Origin: Bacteroidales bacterium
GTDB taxonomy: Bacteria; Bacteroidota; Bacteroidia; Bacteroidales; UBA932
Direction of reading: 5' to 3'
Length of the DNA stretch: 64,000 bases
Assembly: GCA_011620605.1 (NCBI GenBank)
Contig: WOYW01000016.1
Location: 1-64,000 of the forward strand
The position numbers were made by a program, and so were the translations under genes. This document shows, piece after piece, positions 1-10,600 of this stretch. Below the pieces are notes generated by a model. That model saw only the letters and a list, made by a program, of their open reading frames with translations, did no database searches and was not told the origin of the DNA. How positions within the stretch are numbered: position 1 is the first letter of the stretch; every line of letters starts with the position of its first letter.

Positions 1-46
1 GGTCTTGATTTTTATTGGAACGGACGTAAAATCAACGAATTTTATG

Positions 47-54
47 TAAGTTTG
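47..54 (+). promoter_or_regulatory. putative -7 box of the dipeptidase gene
   Basis: TAAGTTTG matches the Bacteroidota -7 consensus TAnnTTTG and ends only 4 nt before the ATG at 59. No TTTG is seen at the -33 spacing. If real, transcription would begin at or beside the start codon. Inferred from consensus only. Confidence 0.4.
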
Positions 55-58
55 ATTA

Positions 59-751
59 ATGAAACGACTTCTTTTTCTTTTATCGGTTATGCTTTTGGCG
101 GTTGCCTGCCACCAAAACGATCCCACAAATCCTTACAACCTCCCCATTTCTGCAACAATGGACGAATATTTAGTCCAGGTAGAAGAAAATCCTGAGACTG
201 AACTGGTAGATCTGGAAGACATTATTCCGGGCGTCAGCCTGGATATTGTCTATGCGAGATCTGATAATTTTACCGGAGTTCCCATTTATACTTCTCCCAA
301 AGCTTTTTTATGCCGGCCGGTTGCCCGGGCATTGGCTTTGGCACAGGATTCCTTAAAAAAAACCGGGCTAGGGTTTAAGATCCTGGATGCTTACAGGCCT
401 TATGCAGCTACATTGTATTTTTATGAAGTTTACCTGGACACTACGTTTGTAGCCAGCCCCCGGACCGGATCCATTCATAACCGGGGAGCAGCTGTGGACC
501 TGACACTGATCTGCCTGGAAACAGGTAAAGAACTGGAAATGCCCACCTCTTTTGATTCATTTTCGGATACGGCCTCCCATTTGTTTAATGACCTACCCGA
601 ACAAGTGCTGAATAACAGGGCAACCCTGAGAGGCATTATGGAAGCATTCGGCTTTTCCGTTTATGAACCGGAATGGTGGCATTACAATTACACCAATGCC
701 CGCTCTTATCCGTTACGGGATATATCGTTTGAGGAACTGATGAATCGTTAG
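59..751 (+). CDS. ddpX: VanX/DdpX-type D-alanyl-D-alanine dipeptidase, lipoprotein (M15D)
   Basis: A 230-residue zinc dipeptidase that should hydrolyse D-Ala-D-Ala, for peptidoglycan recycling rather than vancomycin resistance, since no vanH or vanA lies beside it. A lipoprotein signal runs to Cys17 (LLAVAC). The M15 metal site is complete: SIHNRGAAVD supplies His140 and Asp147, and EPEWWH supplies Glu205 and His208. Arg113 in LDAYRPY is the usual transition-state arginine. Length fits the family. The stop codon overlaps that of the convergent gene by 3-4 nt. The family is certain; the exact substrate is inferred. Confidence 0.88.
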   Translation: MKRLLFLLSVMLLAVACHQNDPTNPYNLPISATMDEYLVQVEENPETELVDLEDIIPGVSLDIVYARSDNFTGVPIYTSPKAFLCRPVARALALAQDSLKKTGLGFKILDAYRPYAATLYFYEVYLDTTFVASPRTGSIHNRGAAVDLTLICLETGKELEMPTSFDSFSDTASHLFNDLPEQVLNNRATLRGIMEAFGFSVYEPEWWHYNYTNARSYPLRDISFEELMNR

Positions 752-1200
752 AGCAATTTTTCCGGTAACAGAAACCAAAGACTGATCCAGAACAGGAAAC
801 GGATAGCTTTACCAACAAACATAAGCACAGCTGTTCTGTAGAAAGGGATTCTGTAAAAACCCAATCCTACGGCAAAGATATCACCTACCACCGGCAGCCA
901 GCAAAACAGGGCTACCAGGCTGCTCCATTTACGTATGACCTGTTGCTGTTTTTCCAGTTTTTCCTGCTTTACACGCAGCCATTTTTCTATCCACTCCCAT
1001 TTGCCCAGGTAACCCAGTCCGTAACAGGTCAGGCTTCCCAGACCGTTGCCTGCTGTAGCTATAGCAAAACACAGCCAGGGATCTCCTCCGGCCAGGAGCA
1101 TTCCAATGAATAGAAACTCGGAACTGAACGGTATCACCGTAGAAGCCAGGAATGATCCGATAAACAAACCCAGGTAACCCCAGTCTAAAAGAAATTCCAT
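748..1200 (-). CDS. YqaA/DedA-like small integral membrane protein
   Basis: A 150-residue protein with several hydrophobic stretches and a short charged central helix (about residues 68-90, rich in K, Q and E). The pattern SxxxSTVIPFSSE near residues 18-28 and the AGNGLGS turn near 50-57 resemble the YqaA branch of the SNARE-associated/DedA superfamily of membrane transporters or scramblases. It is a single gene, convergent with the dipeptidase. The transported substrate cannot be deduced. No clear promoter box is seen upstream. Confidence 0.7.
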   Translation of the reverse strand: MEFLLDWGYLGLFIGSFLASTVIPFSSEFLFIGMLLAGGDPWLCFAIATAGNGLGSLTCYGLGYLGKWEWIEKWLRVKQEKLEKQQQVIRKWSSLVALFCWLPVVGDIFAVGLGFYRIPFYRTAVLMFVGKAIRFLFWISLWFLLPEKLL

Positions 1201-1284
1201 AAATTAAAAAGTTTGGCACACAGTTTGCTAACTATTAAGACAGATAGTTTTTTTCATCTATTAGGTTTTAGGTTAAATGGGTCT

Positions 1285-1313
1285 GAACAGACAACGCTTC
1301 TAGTTGTCTGTTC
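1285..1313. terminator. stem-loop spanning the GH5 stop codon
   Basis: A perfect 11-bp inverted repeat: GAACAGACAAC at 1285-1295 and GTTGTCTGTTC at 1303-1313, with a 7-nt loop that holds the TAG stop (1300-1302) of the GH5 gene. There is no strong U-run on the minus side, so it may protect the mRNA 3' end rather than be a classical intrinsic terminator. Confidence 0.6.
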
Positions 1314-2547
1314 TTTCTTTATTTAAGAGAAGTGCGTTAATGTAATCCCAGTTGACACTACAATTTTTAAACAGGCATAATTCCAATAATTCCGTCATGG
1401 CCGGCCGGCTCAAAGCCTGATCCGGCCGGGCTTTCCTTATTGCGGTATATGTATCCCGGGGAGCTTCGGAAAACGCTACGACCAGGCCCCAGTGATCAGG
1501 AGCGCCAATGGAGACGAAACAGGATCCTCCCATTTTTTTATACGGCCAGAATGTGTATCCTATATTATTTTCTTCCATGACTTTGCAAAAGTTTTTCATC
1601 CATTCCAGCGTATTGTGTCCGATCTCCCCCATATACATAGGTAAATTGGTTTTATTTCTGAATTCAATAAAATGGGAAATAGCTTCTGCAGTCGCCTCTC
1701 CCCCGTATCGGTGGCAGGAATACATGATCTTATCATCAAAAGTCCAGTCTGTAAAAGGGTTGAAATTGCTGTTCCATTGCGGGGCTCCCAAAATGACAAT
1801 GTGGTTCGTGTCTACTTTTCGGATCTCGGCTACAGCTCTTTTATACAGAGGTTCCAATATGGCATTCAGGTCATCCTTATTGCTGAAATAAGGAGCTATG
1901 GGTTCGTTCAGCAGATCGTATCCCAGTATAACCGGTTCGTTATAATAACGTGTCGCAATTTTTTTCCAGGTATCACAAAAAAGCTTTTGGTTGGTCTCAC
2001 TCTCAAACAGCCAGGGATACCCGTGACTGTCGTCAATATTGTCCCCGGTCTGCCCGCCCGGTGCATCGTGCATATCCAGGATCAGGTGCAAACCTGCCTG
2101 ACGGCACCAGGAAACAACACTGTCTATATGGGTAAATCCGTCCTGTGAAACGGTCTGCCCCATAAAATCCTCATCGGTAAAAAGCTTGTAATGAAAAGGA
2201 AGCCTTATGGTGTTTGCCCCGGTAGAAGCAATAAAAGCAATGTCGTCGCGGGTTATATAACGGTCTTTGAATTGGCGCCAGAATGCTGCTGTAAAATCGG
2301 GGCCGGCCAACTGGGAAAACATTTGGTCTATCCAGCTTGCGGAATTCGTTTTTTTGAATTCGAACATATAACCTTCCGGATTCAGCCAATTGCCAAGGTT
2401 GGTCCCTTTTATGAAAAATTTTTCTCCGTGAAGCACCAGGTCAGGTCCGTCAATTTGAATAAAGTCCTGAACCGGGACCTCCTCCTTCATGGTATTACAA
2501 GCTAAAAACAAGACTGAAAATCCTATAAAAAACAATCGTTTCATCAT
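1300..2547 (-). CDS. glycoside hydrolase family 5 lipoprotein (cellulase/mannanase type)
   Basis: A 415-residue secreted lipoprotein (lipobox cysteine about residue 17, FLAC) with a GH5 TIM barrel. It has the barrel signature DLLNEP, whose Glu at about residue 214 is the acid/base, and MYMGEIGHN, whose Glu at about 307 is the nucleophile; the upstream NTIRLPFHY and LILDMHDAPGG segments are also typical. It should cleave beta-1,4-linked glucan, mannan or a related polysaccharide outside the cytoplasm; the subfamily is not assignable by eye. It is divergent from the CotH-like gene. The two starting methionines at 2547 and 2544 are equivalent choices. Confidence 0.85.
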   Translation of the reverse strand: MMKRLFFIGFSVLFLACNTMKEEVPVQDFIQIDGPDLVLHGEKFFIKGTNLGNWLNPEGYMFEFKKTNSASWIDQMFSQLAGPDFTAAFWRQFKDRYITRDDIAFIASTGANTIRLPFHYKLFTDEDFMGQTVSQDGFTHIDSVVSWCRQAGLHLILDMHDAPGGQTGDNIDDSHGYPWLFESETNQKLFCDTWKKIATRYYNEPVILGYDLLNEPIAPYFSNKDDLNAILEPLYKRAVAEIRKVDTNHIVILGAPQWNSNFNPFTDWTFDDKIMYSCHRYGGEATAEAISHFIEFRNKTNLPMYMGEIGHNTLEWMKNFCKVMEENNIGYTFWPYKKMGGSCFVSIGAPDHWGLVVAFSEAPRDTYTAIRKARPDQALSRPAMTELLELCLFKNCSVNWDYINALLLNKERTDN

Positions 2548-2621
2548 GACTATTGCGGTTTTATCGTAACGTAAAGGTAAAATTTTATAACTTGCAAGCC
2601 AAAGTATAGGATGTATTTAGA

Positions 2622-4520
2622 ATGAAACATAATTATCTGTTATTGACCGTTGCCATTCTGACAGCGACCTGCGCCAAAACCCCGACTCCCCCCGAATTTG
2701 AAAAAGATGCGCGAATTATCAGTATATCAGTAGACAACCAACAGGTGGTCGTTCCTCGTGACGATGTGGCCACCGTGTTGTTCCGTATAGACGAACCCGG
2801 TGCGGAGTTCAATTACGATATCAATTCTCCGCAATGCCAGATTGCATTGCGCATTAAGGGGACAACCCGTCAACCCGAAAATTTTTCCATTCAAAGTATT
2901 GTTCCCTTACAAGATGAAGGTATATACGAGGTCCGTTTACAGGATAACGGTACATGTCTGACTTATAAAAACTCCGTTGTTATTGGCCTGATAACATCCC
3001 GTGCGGGATACGGAACATCCATGATAACCTCCGGGGCATTTGAAGTGATCAGTTCCATGAGTTTTGCCGGGATCAGTAATTTTTACTTCTCCAAAGAACT
3101 GAACCCTTCTTTGAAGGAGGACGTACAACTGGACGTAGCATCAGGAGAAGATCTGTACGAAAGTGTTATTGAAGGCAATATCCCCTTCTGGTTGGAAGAC
3201 CTGAATTTGAAAGCTTCTTTCACAAGCGGGAACCCCGTGAAAGTGAACGGAGTGGTTCAGGAAAGCGGGAAAACGGTTCAGGATTTTTCCCGGCCGGTAG
3301 AATACACAGTAGAGACCCATGAAGGTACCGTACTGACCTATACCGCAGAGATCGTTCATTTCACGGGATTGCCCGTGATAATTATCAACACAGAAAATGG
3401 GGCTTCTGTAACCTCAAAGGACGACTGGATGAAGGCAACCATCCGAATACAGGGTTTGGGAGCTTTTGAAGATTTCCCTGAATCGGAAACAAATATCCGC
3501 GGAAGGGGTAATACCACCTGGTTATGGCCCAAGAAACCTTACGCCCTGAAACTGGAGAGTAAAGCTTCCCTGCTGGGTATGCCCAAACACAAACGCTGGG
3601 TATTGTTGGCCAATTTTATGGACCGTACCATGCTCCGGAATCGAATGGCCTTTAAAATCGCCCAATCCACATCCCTGGCCTGGACACCCAGGAACGAGAT
3701 CGTGGAATTGATCTTCAACGGCCGTCACCAGGGCAACTATATGCTGGTTGAACACATTAAGGAAGATAAGAACCGGGTTAATATCAGCGATGACGGGTAC
3801 ATTTTAGAACTCGATTTTCATTTTGACAACGAGATCCAATGGGTATCCCCTCACGGCCAGAGCGTTCAGCAGGCCGGGATCCCCTTTGCCGTAAAATTCC
3901 CGGACGAAGACGATATCACTGCATCACAGATCAACTGGATCAAAGACTATATTGATCAGGCCGGAGCAGCCATATACGGACCGGCCTTTAAAGATCCGGA
4001 AACAGGATACAGGAAATTCGTGGATATGCAGTCGTTTGTTGACTATTGGATCGTTTTTGAACTGTGCATCAACCACGAACTGGCCAATCCCGGCAGTGTC
4101 TATATGTACAAGGACAAAAACACCAAACTTTTTGCGGGACCAATCTGGGATTTTGACTGGGGAACGTTTTCCTATCAGGCTTCTCCCCAGGCCCGGGGAA
4201 ATCTCTTTATGACTCAGGCGATCTGGTACAAACAGTTTTTCAAAGACCCTGAATTCGTCGCATTGGTAAAAGAACGCTGGAACCTGCTGAAACACAAATT
4301 CGATGAAATTCCCGCCTTTCTGGACGCCGAATACGAACGTTTGAGCTATTCTGCAGAATTGAATTTCAAAATGTGGGATCCGACAGAAGACAAAAACATG
4401 AACGGCGGAAATCTTATCAACGGAGATGAACCGCTTACCTATACCCAGGCCGTGGAACGGATGCGGACCATTATCGTGGAACGCATCCAAACCATGGACG
4501 AAAGAATTAACGCTTTATAA
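2622..4520 (+). CDS. CotH kinase-family lipoprotein with N-terminal Ig-like domains
   Basis: A 632-residue exported protein with a lipobox Cys near 18 (TATC). Residues 25-270 look like beta-rich Ig/DUF5018-type modules. Residues about 285-620 match the CotH domain, with the signatures RGRGNTTW, KPYALKL, LLANFMDRTMLRN and the late IWDFDWG. CotH is an atypical protein kinase in spore formers; in Bacteroidota the homologues are usually surface lipoproteins of unknown substrate. First gene of an apparent four-gene operon; the next gene starts 16 nt after its stop. Confidence 0.82.
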   Translation: MKHNYLLLTVAILTATCAKTPTPPEFEKDARIISISVDNQQVVVPRDDVATVLFRIDEPGAEFNYDINSPQCQIALRIKGTTRQPENFSIQSIVPLQDEGIYEVRLQDNGTCLTYKNSVVIGLITSRAGYGTSMITSGAFEVISSMSFAGISNFYFSKELNPSLKEDVQLDVASGEDLYESVIEGNIPFWLEDLNLKASFTSGNPVKVNGVVQESGKTVQDFSRPVEYTVETHEGTVLTYTAEIVHFTGLPVIIINTENGASVTSKDDWMKATIRIQGLGAFEDFPESETNIRGRGNTTWLWPKKPYALKLESKASLLGMPKHKRWVLLANFMDRTMLRNRMAFKIAQSTSLAWTPRNEIVELIFNGRHQGNYMLVEHIKEDKNRVNISDDGYILELDFHFDNEIQWVSPHGQSVQQAGIPFAVKFPDEDDITASQINWIKDYIDQAGAAIYGPAFKDPETGYRKFVDMQSFVDYWIVFELCINHELANPGSVYMYKDKNTKLFAGPIWDFDWGTFSYQASPQARGNLFMTQAIWYKQFFKDPEFVALVKERWNLLKHKFDEIPAFLDAEYERLSYSAELNFKMWDPTEDKNMNGGNLINGDEPLTYTQAVERMRTIIVERIQTMDERINAL

Positions 4521-4536
4521 ACCTAAACACACCATT

Positions 4537-7011
4537 ATGAAACTGACCAAAACCATTCTTTTACTGGCAGTTCTGGCTCTTTCTGTACAAACGGGTACGG
4601 CCCAGCACAGAAATCCGGATCAGAACAACGATAAAACCGAAACCAAAGCCGACTCTAAAACAGAGGGAAAAGCCCCTGCTAAGCTGGAGGAATTCATTAA
4701 GGCAGAAACTTCCGTGATGGAAGGTATGACACCTGTTTATTACCAGGATAAGAACTATTATATAGGTATCCCCGATTCCCTGACAGGCAGGGACATCCTT
4801 ATGGTAACGCGCATGGCTGAAACCCCTGCCGGATTCCGTGCCAATTTTTTTGGATATGCCGGAGACCAGATTAACAGCGGGATGTTGCGTTTTGAGAAAG
4901 GGCCGGACAATAATCTATTCCTGACCAAAGTACTTGCCCGCGAACAATCCAAGGATACAACCCAGGCAATGTACTATAACGTTACCCGCTCCAATAGGCC
5001 GGCCCTGATCGCTGCTTTTGACATCAAGGCGATCAACGCAGACAGCACCCTTTACCTGATAGACGTAACGGACCTGGTAAACAGTGACAACGAAAGCCTT
5101 TATTTCAGCAAAAGGCAGAAAAAATCAGCCAAAATGACAGCTTTGCAAAAAGACCGTTCCTATGTAAAAAGCGTAAAATCTTTCCCCATCAACACCGAAC
5201 TGCGCAGTATAAAAACCTATGCCCTCCAGGAAAGTGATGATCCGCTTACCTTCGAGATCAACTGTTCCCTGGTCCTCCTTCCCAAAGAACCCATGCAACC
5301 CAGGTATTTTGACGAACGCGTAGGTTTTTTCACATCCAATTACACGGATTTTGATGAGAATCCCCAAGGCATCAAAACCATTCGCATGATCGCCCGCTGG
5401 AGGCTGGAACCAAAACCCGAAGACCTGGAAAAATACAAACGGGGAGAATTGGTGGAACCGGCTAAACCCATCGTTTTTTATATTGATCCCACCACACCCA
5501 AAGAATGGGTACCCTATCTGATCCAGGGCGTTAACGACTGGCAGCCGGTCTTCGAAAAAGCAGGTTTTAAAAATGCCATTTACGCTTTGGAAGCACCCAC
5601 ACCCGAAGAAGATCCTACGTGGAGCCTGGAGGATGCCCGAAACTCGGCAATCGTCTATAAACCTTCGACCATTGCCAACGCCAGCGGTCCGCACGTAAGC
5701 GACCCCCGCTCGGGTGAGATCATTGAAAGTCATATCAACTGGTACCACAACGTAATGAGTCTGGTTCACAACTGGTATTTTGTCCAATGTGCCGCAGTAG
5801 ATCCCCAGGCCCGGGCCATAACTTTCCCCACAGAACTGATGGGACAACTCATCCGGTTTGTTTCCTCCCATGAAGTGGGTCATACGCTGGGATTGCGTCA
5901 CAATTTTGGGGCTACAGCCTATTATACTACAGAACAATTACGCGACCCCGAATTCCTGGCTGCCAACGGCCATACAACTTCTATAATGGATTATTCCCGG
6001 TTCAATTTTGTGGTACAACCGGAAGACAATATTTCACGGGACCTGCTCTTCCCGCGTATCAGTCATTACGATAACTGGGCCATAGAATGGGGTTACAGGC
6101 GTTTTTACCAGTTTGCCGATGCAAAAGAAGAGATCCCCTATCTGAACAAATGGGTCATTGAAAAGACCAAAGACCCCTACGTACGTTTCAACGGAGGTGC
6201 CGAGTCGGGGCTGAGCGATCCCCGGGCACAGTCGGAAGATCTGGGAGACAACCAGATGGAAACCTGTGAACTGGGTATCAGGAACATGAAAGTCATCCTT
6301 GAAAACCTTCCCGAATGGACAAAGGTCGCAAACGAAAATTACAGGGGACTTGCCACACTCTATCCCCAGATCACTACCCAATTTAACCGTTATATCGGTC
6401 ACGTATCCAAATGGGTTGGAGGTGTTTTCGCAGATGTGAAAACAGTAGAGCAGGAAGGACCGGTTTACGTACCTGTTCCCCGGGAGAAGCAAAAAGAAGC
6501 CGTGGCGTTTCTGGACCGGAATATTTTTACCGCCCCGGAATGGATCCTGCCCGATTACCTGGCAGAATTGTTGCCGATCAACCGTCTGGCCGTCATGGAG
6601 AACCTGCAACAAAGCGCCGTTACCGGGCTGATTAATAAAAACGTCCTGGTACGGATGCTCCGGGCAGAAGAGCAACTGGGAGCAAAAGCTTATTCCCTGG
6701 AAGCCTTTTTCTCCGACATGAATCGCAGTATTTTCGGAAATTACCGGGACACGGACATATACCGCAGGAGCCTGCAGAACATTTATATCAACACACTTTG
6801 CCAGCTGGTTAAACCCAAAGAAGAGAATGGGAACGCTTCCCCGGAAGCGGTTCGTTACCGCAGAGTCGAGGCTTCTATTGAGAACAATGATGTGAAGTCT
6901 TTGGTCATGGCTGAATTGCAAAAGATCGGGAAAAAGCTCAAACGTGCTAAAGGCGATGACCGTACCCGTGCTCATTACCAATTCCTTTATCAAACAATTG
7001 AAGACTTGTAG
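4537..7011 (+). CDS. secreted zinc-dependent metalloprotease (DUF5117/DUF5118 type)
   Basis: An 824-residue protease. ATG 4537 is chosen because it begins a good signal peptide (residues 1-22, ending VQTGTAQ); the frame is open further upstream but without a signal. A low-complexity K/E/T linker follows. The N-terminal module (about 45-200) is the DUF5118/DUF5117 type common in Bacteroidota. The metzincin-like site is HEVGHTLGLRHN with His445, Glu446 and His449, then a Met-turn SIMDYSRF about 40 residues later. It is predicted to act in the periplasm or outside the cell. Its stop overlaps the GTG of the following HAD gene by one base, indicating translational coupling. Confidence 0.86.
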   Translation: MKLTKTILLLAVLALSVQTGTAQHRNPDQNNDKTETKADSKTEGKAPAKLEEFIKAETSVMEGMTPVYYQDKNYYIGIPDSLTGRDILMVTRMAETPAGFRANFFGYAGDQINSGMLRFEKGPDNNLFLTKVLAREQSKDTTQAMYYNVTRSNRPALIAAFDIKAINADSTLYLIDVTDLVNSDNESLYFSKRQKKSAKMTALQKDRSYVKSVKSFPINTELRSIKTYALQESDDPLTFEINCSLVLLPKEPMQPRYFDERVGFFTSNYTDFDENPQGIKTIRMIARWRLEPKPEDLEKYKRGELVEPAKPIVFYIDPTTPKEWVPYLIQGVNDWQPVFEKAGFKNAIYALEAPTPEEDPTWSLEDARNSAIVYKPSTIANASGPHVSDPRSGEIIESHINWYHNVMSLVHNWYFVQCAAVDPQARAITFPTELMGQLIRFVSSHEVGHTLGLRHNFGATAYYTTEQLRDPEFLAANGHTTSIMDYSRFNFVVQPEDNISRDLLFPRISHYDNWAIEWGYRRFYQFADAKEEIPYLNKWVIEKTKDPYVRFNGGAESGLSDPRAQSEDLGDNQMETCELGIRNMKVILENLPEWTKVANENYRGLATLYPQITTQFNRYIGHVSKWVGGVFADVKTVEQEGPVYVPVPREKQKEAVAFLDRNIFTAPEWILPDYLAELLPINRLAVMENLQQSAVTGLINKNVLVRMLRAEEQLGAKAYSLEAFFSDMNRSIFGNYRDTDIYRRSLQNIYINTLCQLVKPKEENGNASPEAVRYRRVEASIENNDVKSLVMAELQKIGKKLKRAKGDDRTRAHYQFLYQTIEDL

Positions 7012-7628
7012 TGAATTTTACGCATATTGTTTTTGACGTAGACGGGACTTTACTGGACAGTGAAAAAACCGGCCTGATATCCCTGCAGCAAACTATCCGC
7101 AGTGAACTGGGAAAAGAAATGACCCTTGAGGAACTTTATCCTTATTTTGGGATTCCCAGTTTCCAGGCGGTACTCAGGCTTGGATTTGAAGACCCGGAAA
7201 AAGCCGCTGTATTGTGGGAGGAAAATTTCCAGGCACTTACCTATCTTACCCTGCCTTTTAACGGGGTTGAAGAAGTATTGAAGTCTCTGCATAAGAGAAG
7301 TGTTGTTATGGGTGTGATCACCTCCCGTAACAGGGCTGAATTTGATTCCGACCGTCACTTGTCGATATGGATGCCATATTTTTCCATGACCATATGTGCA
7401 GAAGATGCCCCCAAACACAAACCCGCGCCGGATCCCATGTGGCTGTTCCTGGAAAAAACCGGGGCAGATCCGTCCAACGTGCTTTTTGTAGGTGACACGT
7501 TTAACGACCAGTTATGTGCACACGCTGCCGGCACCTCTTTTGCACTTGCTTTGTGGGGAACCAGGAACGGCAAGGATATGCCTGCCGAGTTTTACCTGGA
7601 ACATCCCCGGGATTTATTAACCTTATAG
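7011..7628 (+). CDS. HAD-superfamily phosphatase (phosphoglycolate phosphatase-like)
   Basis: A 205-residue cytoplasmic HAD hydrolase. Motif I is FDVDGTLLDSE with nucleophile Asp9 and Asp11, motif II is VITSRN, and motif IV is LFVGDTFND. The helical cap between about 15 and 80 resembles Gph/PGP and beta-phosphoglucomutase relatives. The start is GTG at 7011, overlapping the upstream TAG by one base (TAGTG), which supports this start. The substrate is not predictable. It sits in an operon with secreted proteins though itself cytoplasmic. Confidence 0.8.
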   Translation: MNFTHIVFDVDGTLLDSEKTGLISLQQTIRSELGKEMTLEELYPYFGIPSFQAVLRLGFEDPEKAAVLWEENFQALTYLTLPFNGVEEVLKSLHKRSVVMGVITSRNRAEFDSDRHLSIWMPYFSMTICAEDAPKHKPAPDPMWLFLEKTGADPSNVLFVGDTFNDQLCAHAAGTSFALALWGTRNGKDMPAEFYLEHPRDLLTL

Positions 7629-7633
7629 GTTGT

Positions 7634-10600
7634 ATGAAAAAATACGCAGGACTGTTGTTTTTGCTCCTGCTTCCCCTGGCAGCAGGAGGGCAGGATGCAG
7701 ACCATCCTGCCACGGCTCTGATACGCATGCGGGAAGCCTTCAAGCTGTCGGCCCTGATCCCGGATTATCCTCGGATGCTCTCCCTGATGGATAGTATGAT
7801 GCTGATGGAAACAGCCATAGACCGGACTGCCCGTCCCCATATATTTCAAACATATCAGGATTATGCGCCGTTGTTCGGTAAGAACGCGGAAGGCCGCCTT
7901 GTTCATCATTTGTTTCTCTTTACCCGGTTCCCGGAAAAACGGGGGAAATACGGAGCGGAATTACCGGCAAAACCGACGGAAATATACGGGATCCCGGCAT
8001 CACCTTACCAAAACCTGCTGTTAAACGACCCTCTGGTATATCCCTGCTACGGACTTTATCAACTTGCACTTTTTGTCATTGAAGATTACCCGGCATTGAT
8101 CTCCCTGCTGGAAAAAGGACAGGGGAATGTTCCATATAACCTGATAGCGGCAAGATACAGGCAACTGCTGTCATCTCCCGTTTCAGGGGAGTTGAAAAAA
8201 GCCGGTTTGGACAGCCTCCTGGAACAGTTCCCCTATACAGACCCCATCTCTTATGTATACCTGGAAAAAGCGCGTATGCTGACAGAAGACAGGCAATACC
8301 GGGAAGCCCTGGAATTAAGCCGGAAAACATACAGGAGGTTCCCGGTCAGTACGGTCAGGGAATCGTTCTCCGACATGATAGAATTCCTTACCCAACCATC
8401 TATTGACCTGCAAATAAAAAAACAGCTGTATCCCGGGTCGAAGGCAGAAGTGATAATAACACGCAGAAATATAAAGCGTTATAAATTAAAGATCCTGGAC
8501 GGACAGGGAAAACGAATGTCAGGTAAAACACACCGTTACCCGGATGTTCCTGTATACAGTGCCATAAGGGATACAGTATTTATTACCGTTCCCCCGGAAG
8601 GGTCTTTCACCATCGGGATCAAAAAAGGAAAAACAAACACCCGATCTTCGTTTTATTCAGGAAAAGTAGCCGCTATGTTCCGAACTCACAGGGATACCGG
8701 ATACGTTTATGCCACTGATCTGCAAAGCGGGAAGCCCCTTCAAAAGGTGGATGTCCGGTTTGTAAACGATGTCCGGGAGCCTTTTCTCCTGCACACGGAC
8801 GGTTTTACCCCTCTGGATGTCAGGACCGGAGAATCGTTCCGGCTGAGTGTGCCTTCAGAGAACACGGCCGTTCCAGATACGTTTTCGGTTCCGATCAACG
8901 TTTGCCCGTGGGATTTTCAGTACGGAGAAGGGGAAAGGGAAATCACTTCGGCAGCCCTTTTTACCGACAGAAAATTGTACGGGAACCAGGACACTCTCTT
9001 TTTTAAAGGCATTGTCACAAAATTTAAGAACGGTAAATGTCAGCCGTCTGCAGGAGAAAACTATACAGTGGTTTTACGAAACAATGCCAATTACCGGGAC
9101 ACACTGGATACGGTTCACGTACAGGCCAATAATTTTGGCTCATTCAGCGGTTTTTTCCCTCCCGGAAGCACCCGTATGAACGGCTCCCATAGCATTACTT
9201 TTCCGGGGGCCTCGGCCCACATCCGTATAGAAGAGTACACCCGACCATCCTTTACACTGGCCTTGTCCCCGGTTCGCCAGGCATATGCTTTCAACGACAC
9301 CATCGTACAACAGGGAGTAGTGTTCAATTATGCCGGATTTCCACTGGCCAACACTGCCGTTCATTGCCGCGTGCTTTTCAGGTCATCTTTCCGACCGTAT
9401 TACGTTCATTCAAAAATGTCCGGCAACAATGAAGGACTTATATATTCAGATACCCTGAAAACCACTGCAGAAGGCGAATTCAAACTTGCATTCCCGGCCT
9501 TGAGACCTCCCGGCGACACTTCCCTTCACGGTATGCTGGAGCTGGAAATCACCGCTGTAGACATTACCGGTGAAACACAACAAAAAACGGTGCTTTTGCC
9601 GGTATCCGGCTTCCGTTATACCATACACTCCAACTTCCTGCACCAAAAAGAAGAAGTTCTGAACAATATCCTGATCCGGGAAAAGGAACCCTACATAAGG
9701 TTCTTTGTAAAAAGCAGCAACGGTTTTGATCAGGACCTGCCCCTGACCTGTCATTTTTTACAAAACGGGGATACGGTCCTCACAGACATCCTGCATTCCG
9801 GGCAGCTATACCAACCGCCTTGGGATTCCATGAGATCCGGCCGTTGGGAAATTACCGCCGGGATGGATGGGGCAGAACCCTACTCTGTGTCTTTCTTCCT
9901 ATTAAGCCTCAACGACACGCTCAGCCCGTCAGACACAGCTCTTTTCTTTTGTCCCCTTGCAGGAGAACCGCCTTCCTTTTTGCTGGGAACGGTTGAAAAG
10001 CCGGTTTATGTCCTTGTTGAGTGGTACGCAGGGGGGTCCCCTATCAGCAAAAACCACCTGGTTCTTGAGCCCGGTATGAAAACTTTTTCTTTTCCCGGCC
10101 TCCCGGCGGGAGATGACCCGCCGGAGTTGCGCCTTGTGGCAGTCCGGAACGGGCAATATATTGAATTCCGACACCGGTGGGAAAAACCAGCCGAAGAATC
10201 ACTCCCGTTACGTTTTGTTTCCCTGCGAAGGAATACGGAGCCTTACTCCCTTGAATCTTTTGGGATCATGCTTCCCAAAAAAGAAAACGCCGAGGTTTTG
10301 GTGAGCATTTTCAACAAAAGTACGGACCGGCTGACCCCCAATCACTTTGATTACCGACCCGCCCGGGAACCGTACATGCCGATACCGGCCATACGGCACC
10401 ATTTTATGGATCTTTCAACCTCAAGGAGCAAAACAGGATCCCTTCCCGGGTTGTACTACGCTGCCGGAAGGAACGCCGTTGCTTCCGATATGATATCACA
10501 GGAAAAATCTGATACAAAGGCTGTTTCCCAATCCGCCGACACTGGATCCGAAATTCTTGTACGCAGCGATTTTGAGGAAACCCTGGCCTTTTTGCCGCAC

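Noticed and set aside
59-751. VanX-type gene as part of a vancomycin resistance cluster
   Set aside because: No vanH, vanA-type ligase or VanRS nearby; lipoprotein form and context fit peptidoglycan recycling.
6034-6993. Long open frame antisense to the zinc protease
   Set aside because: Low-complexity, no recognisable fold, no start signals; the plus-strand protease is conserved over the whole region.
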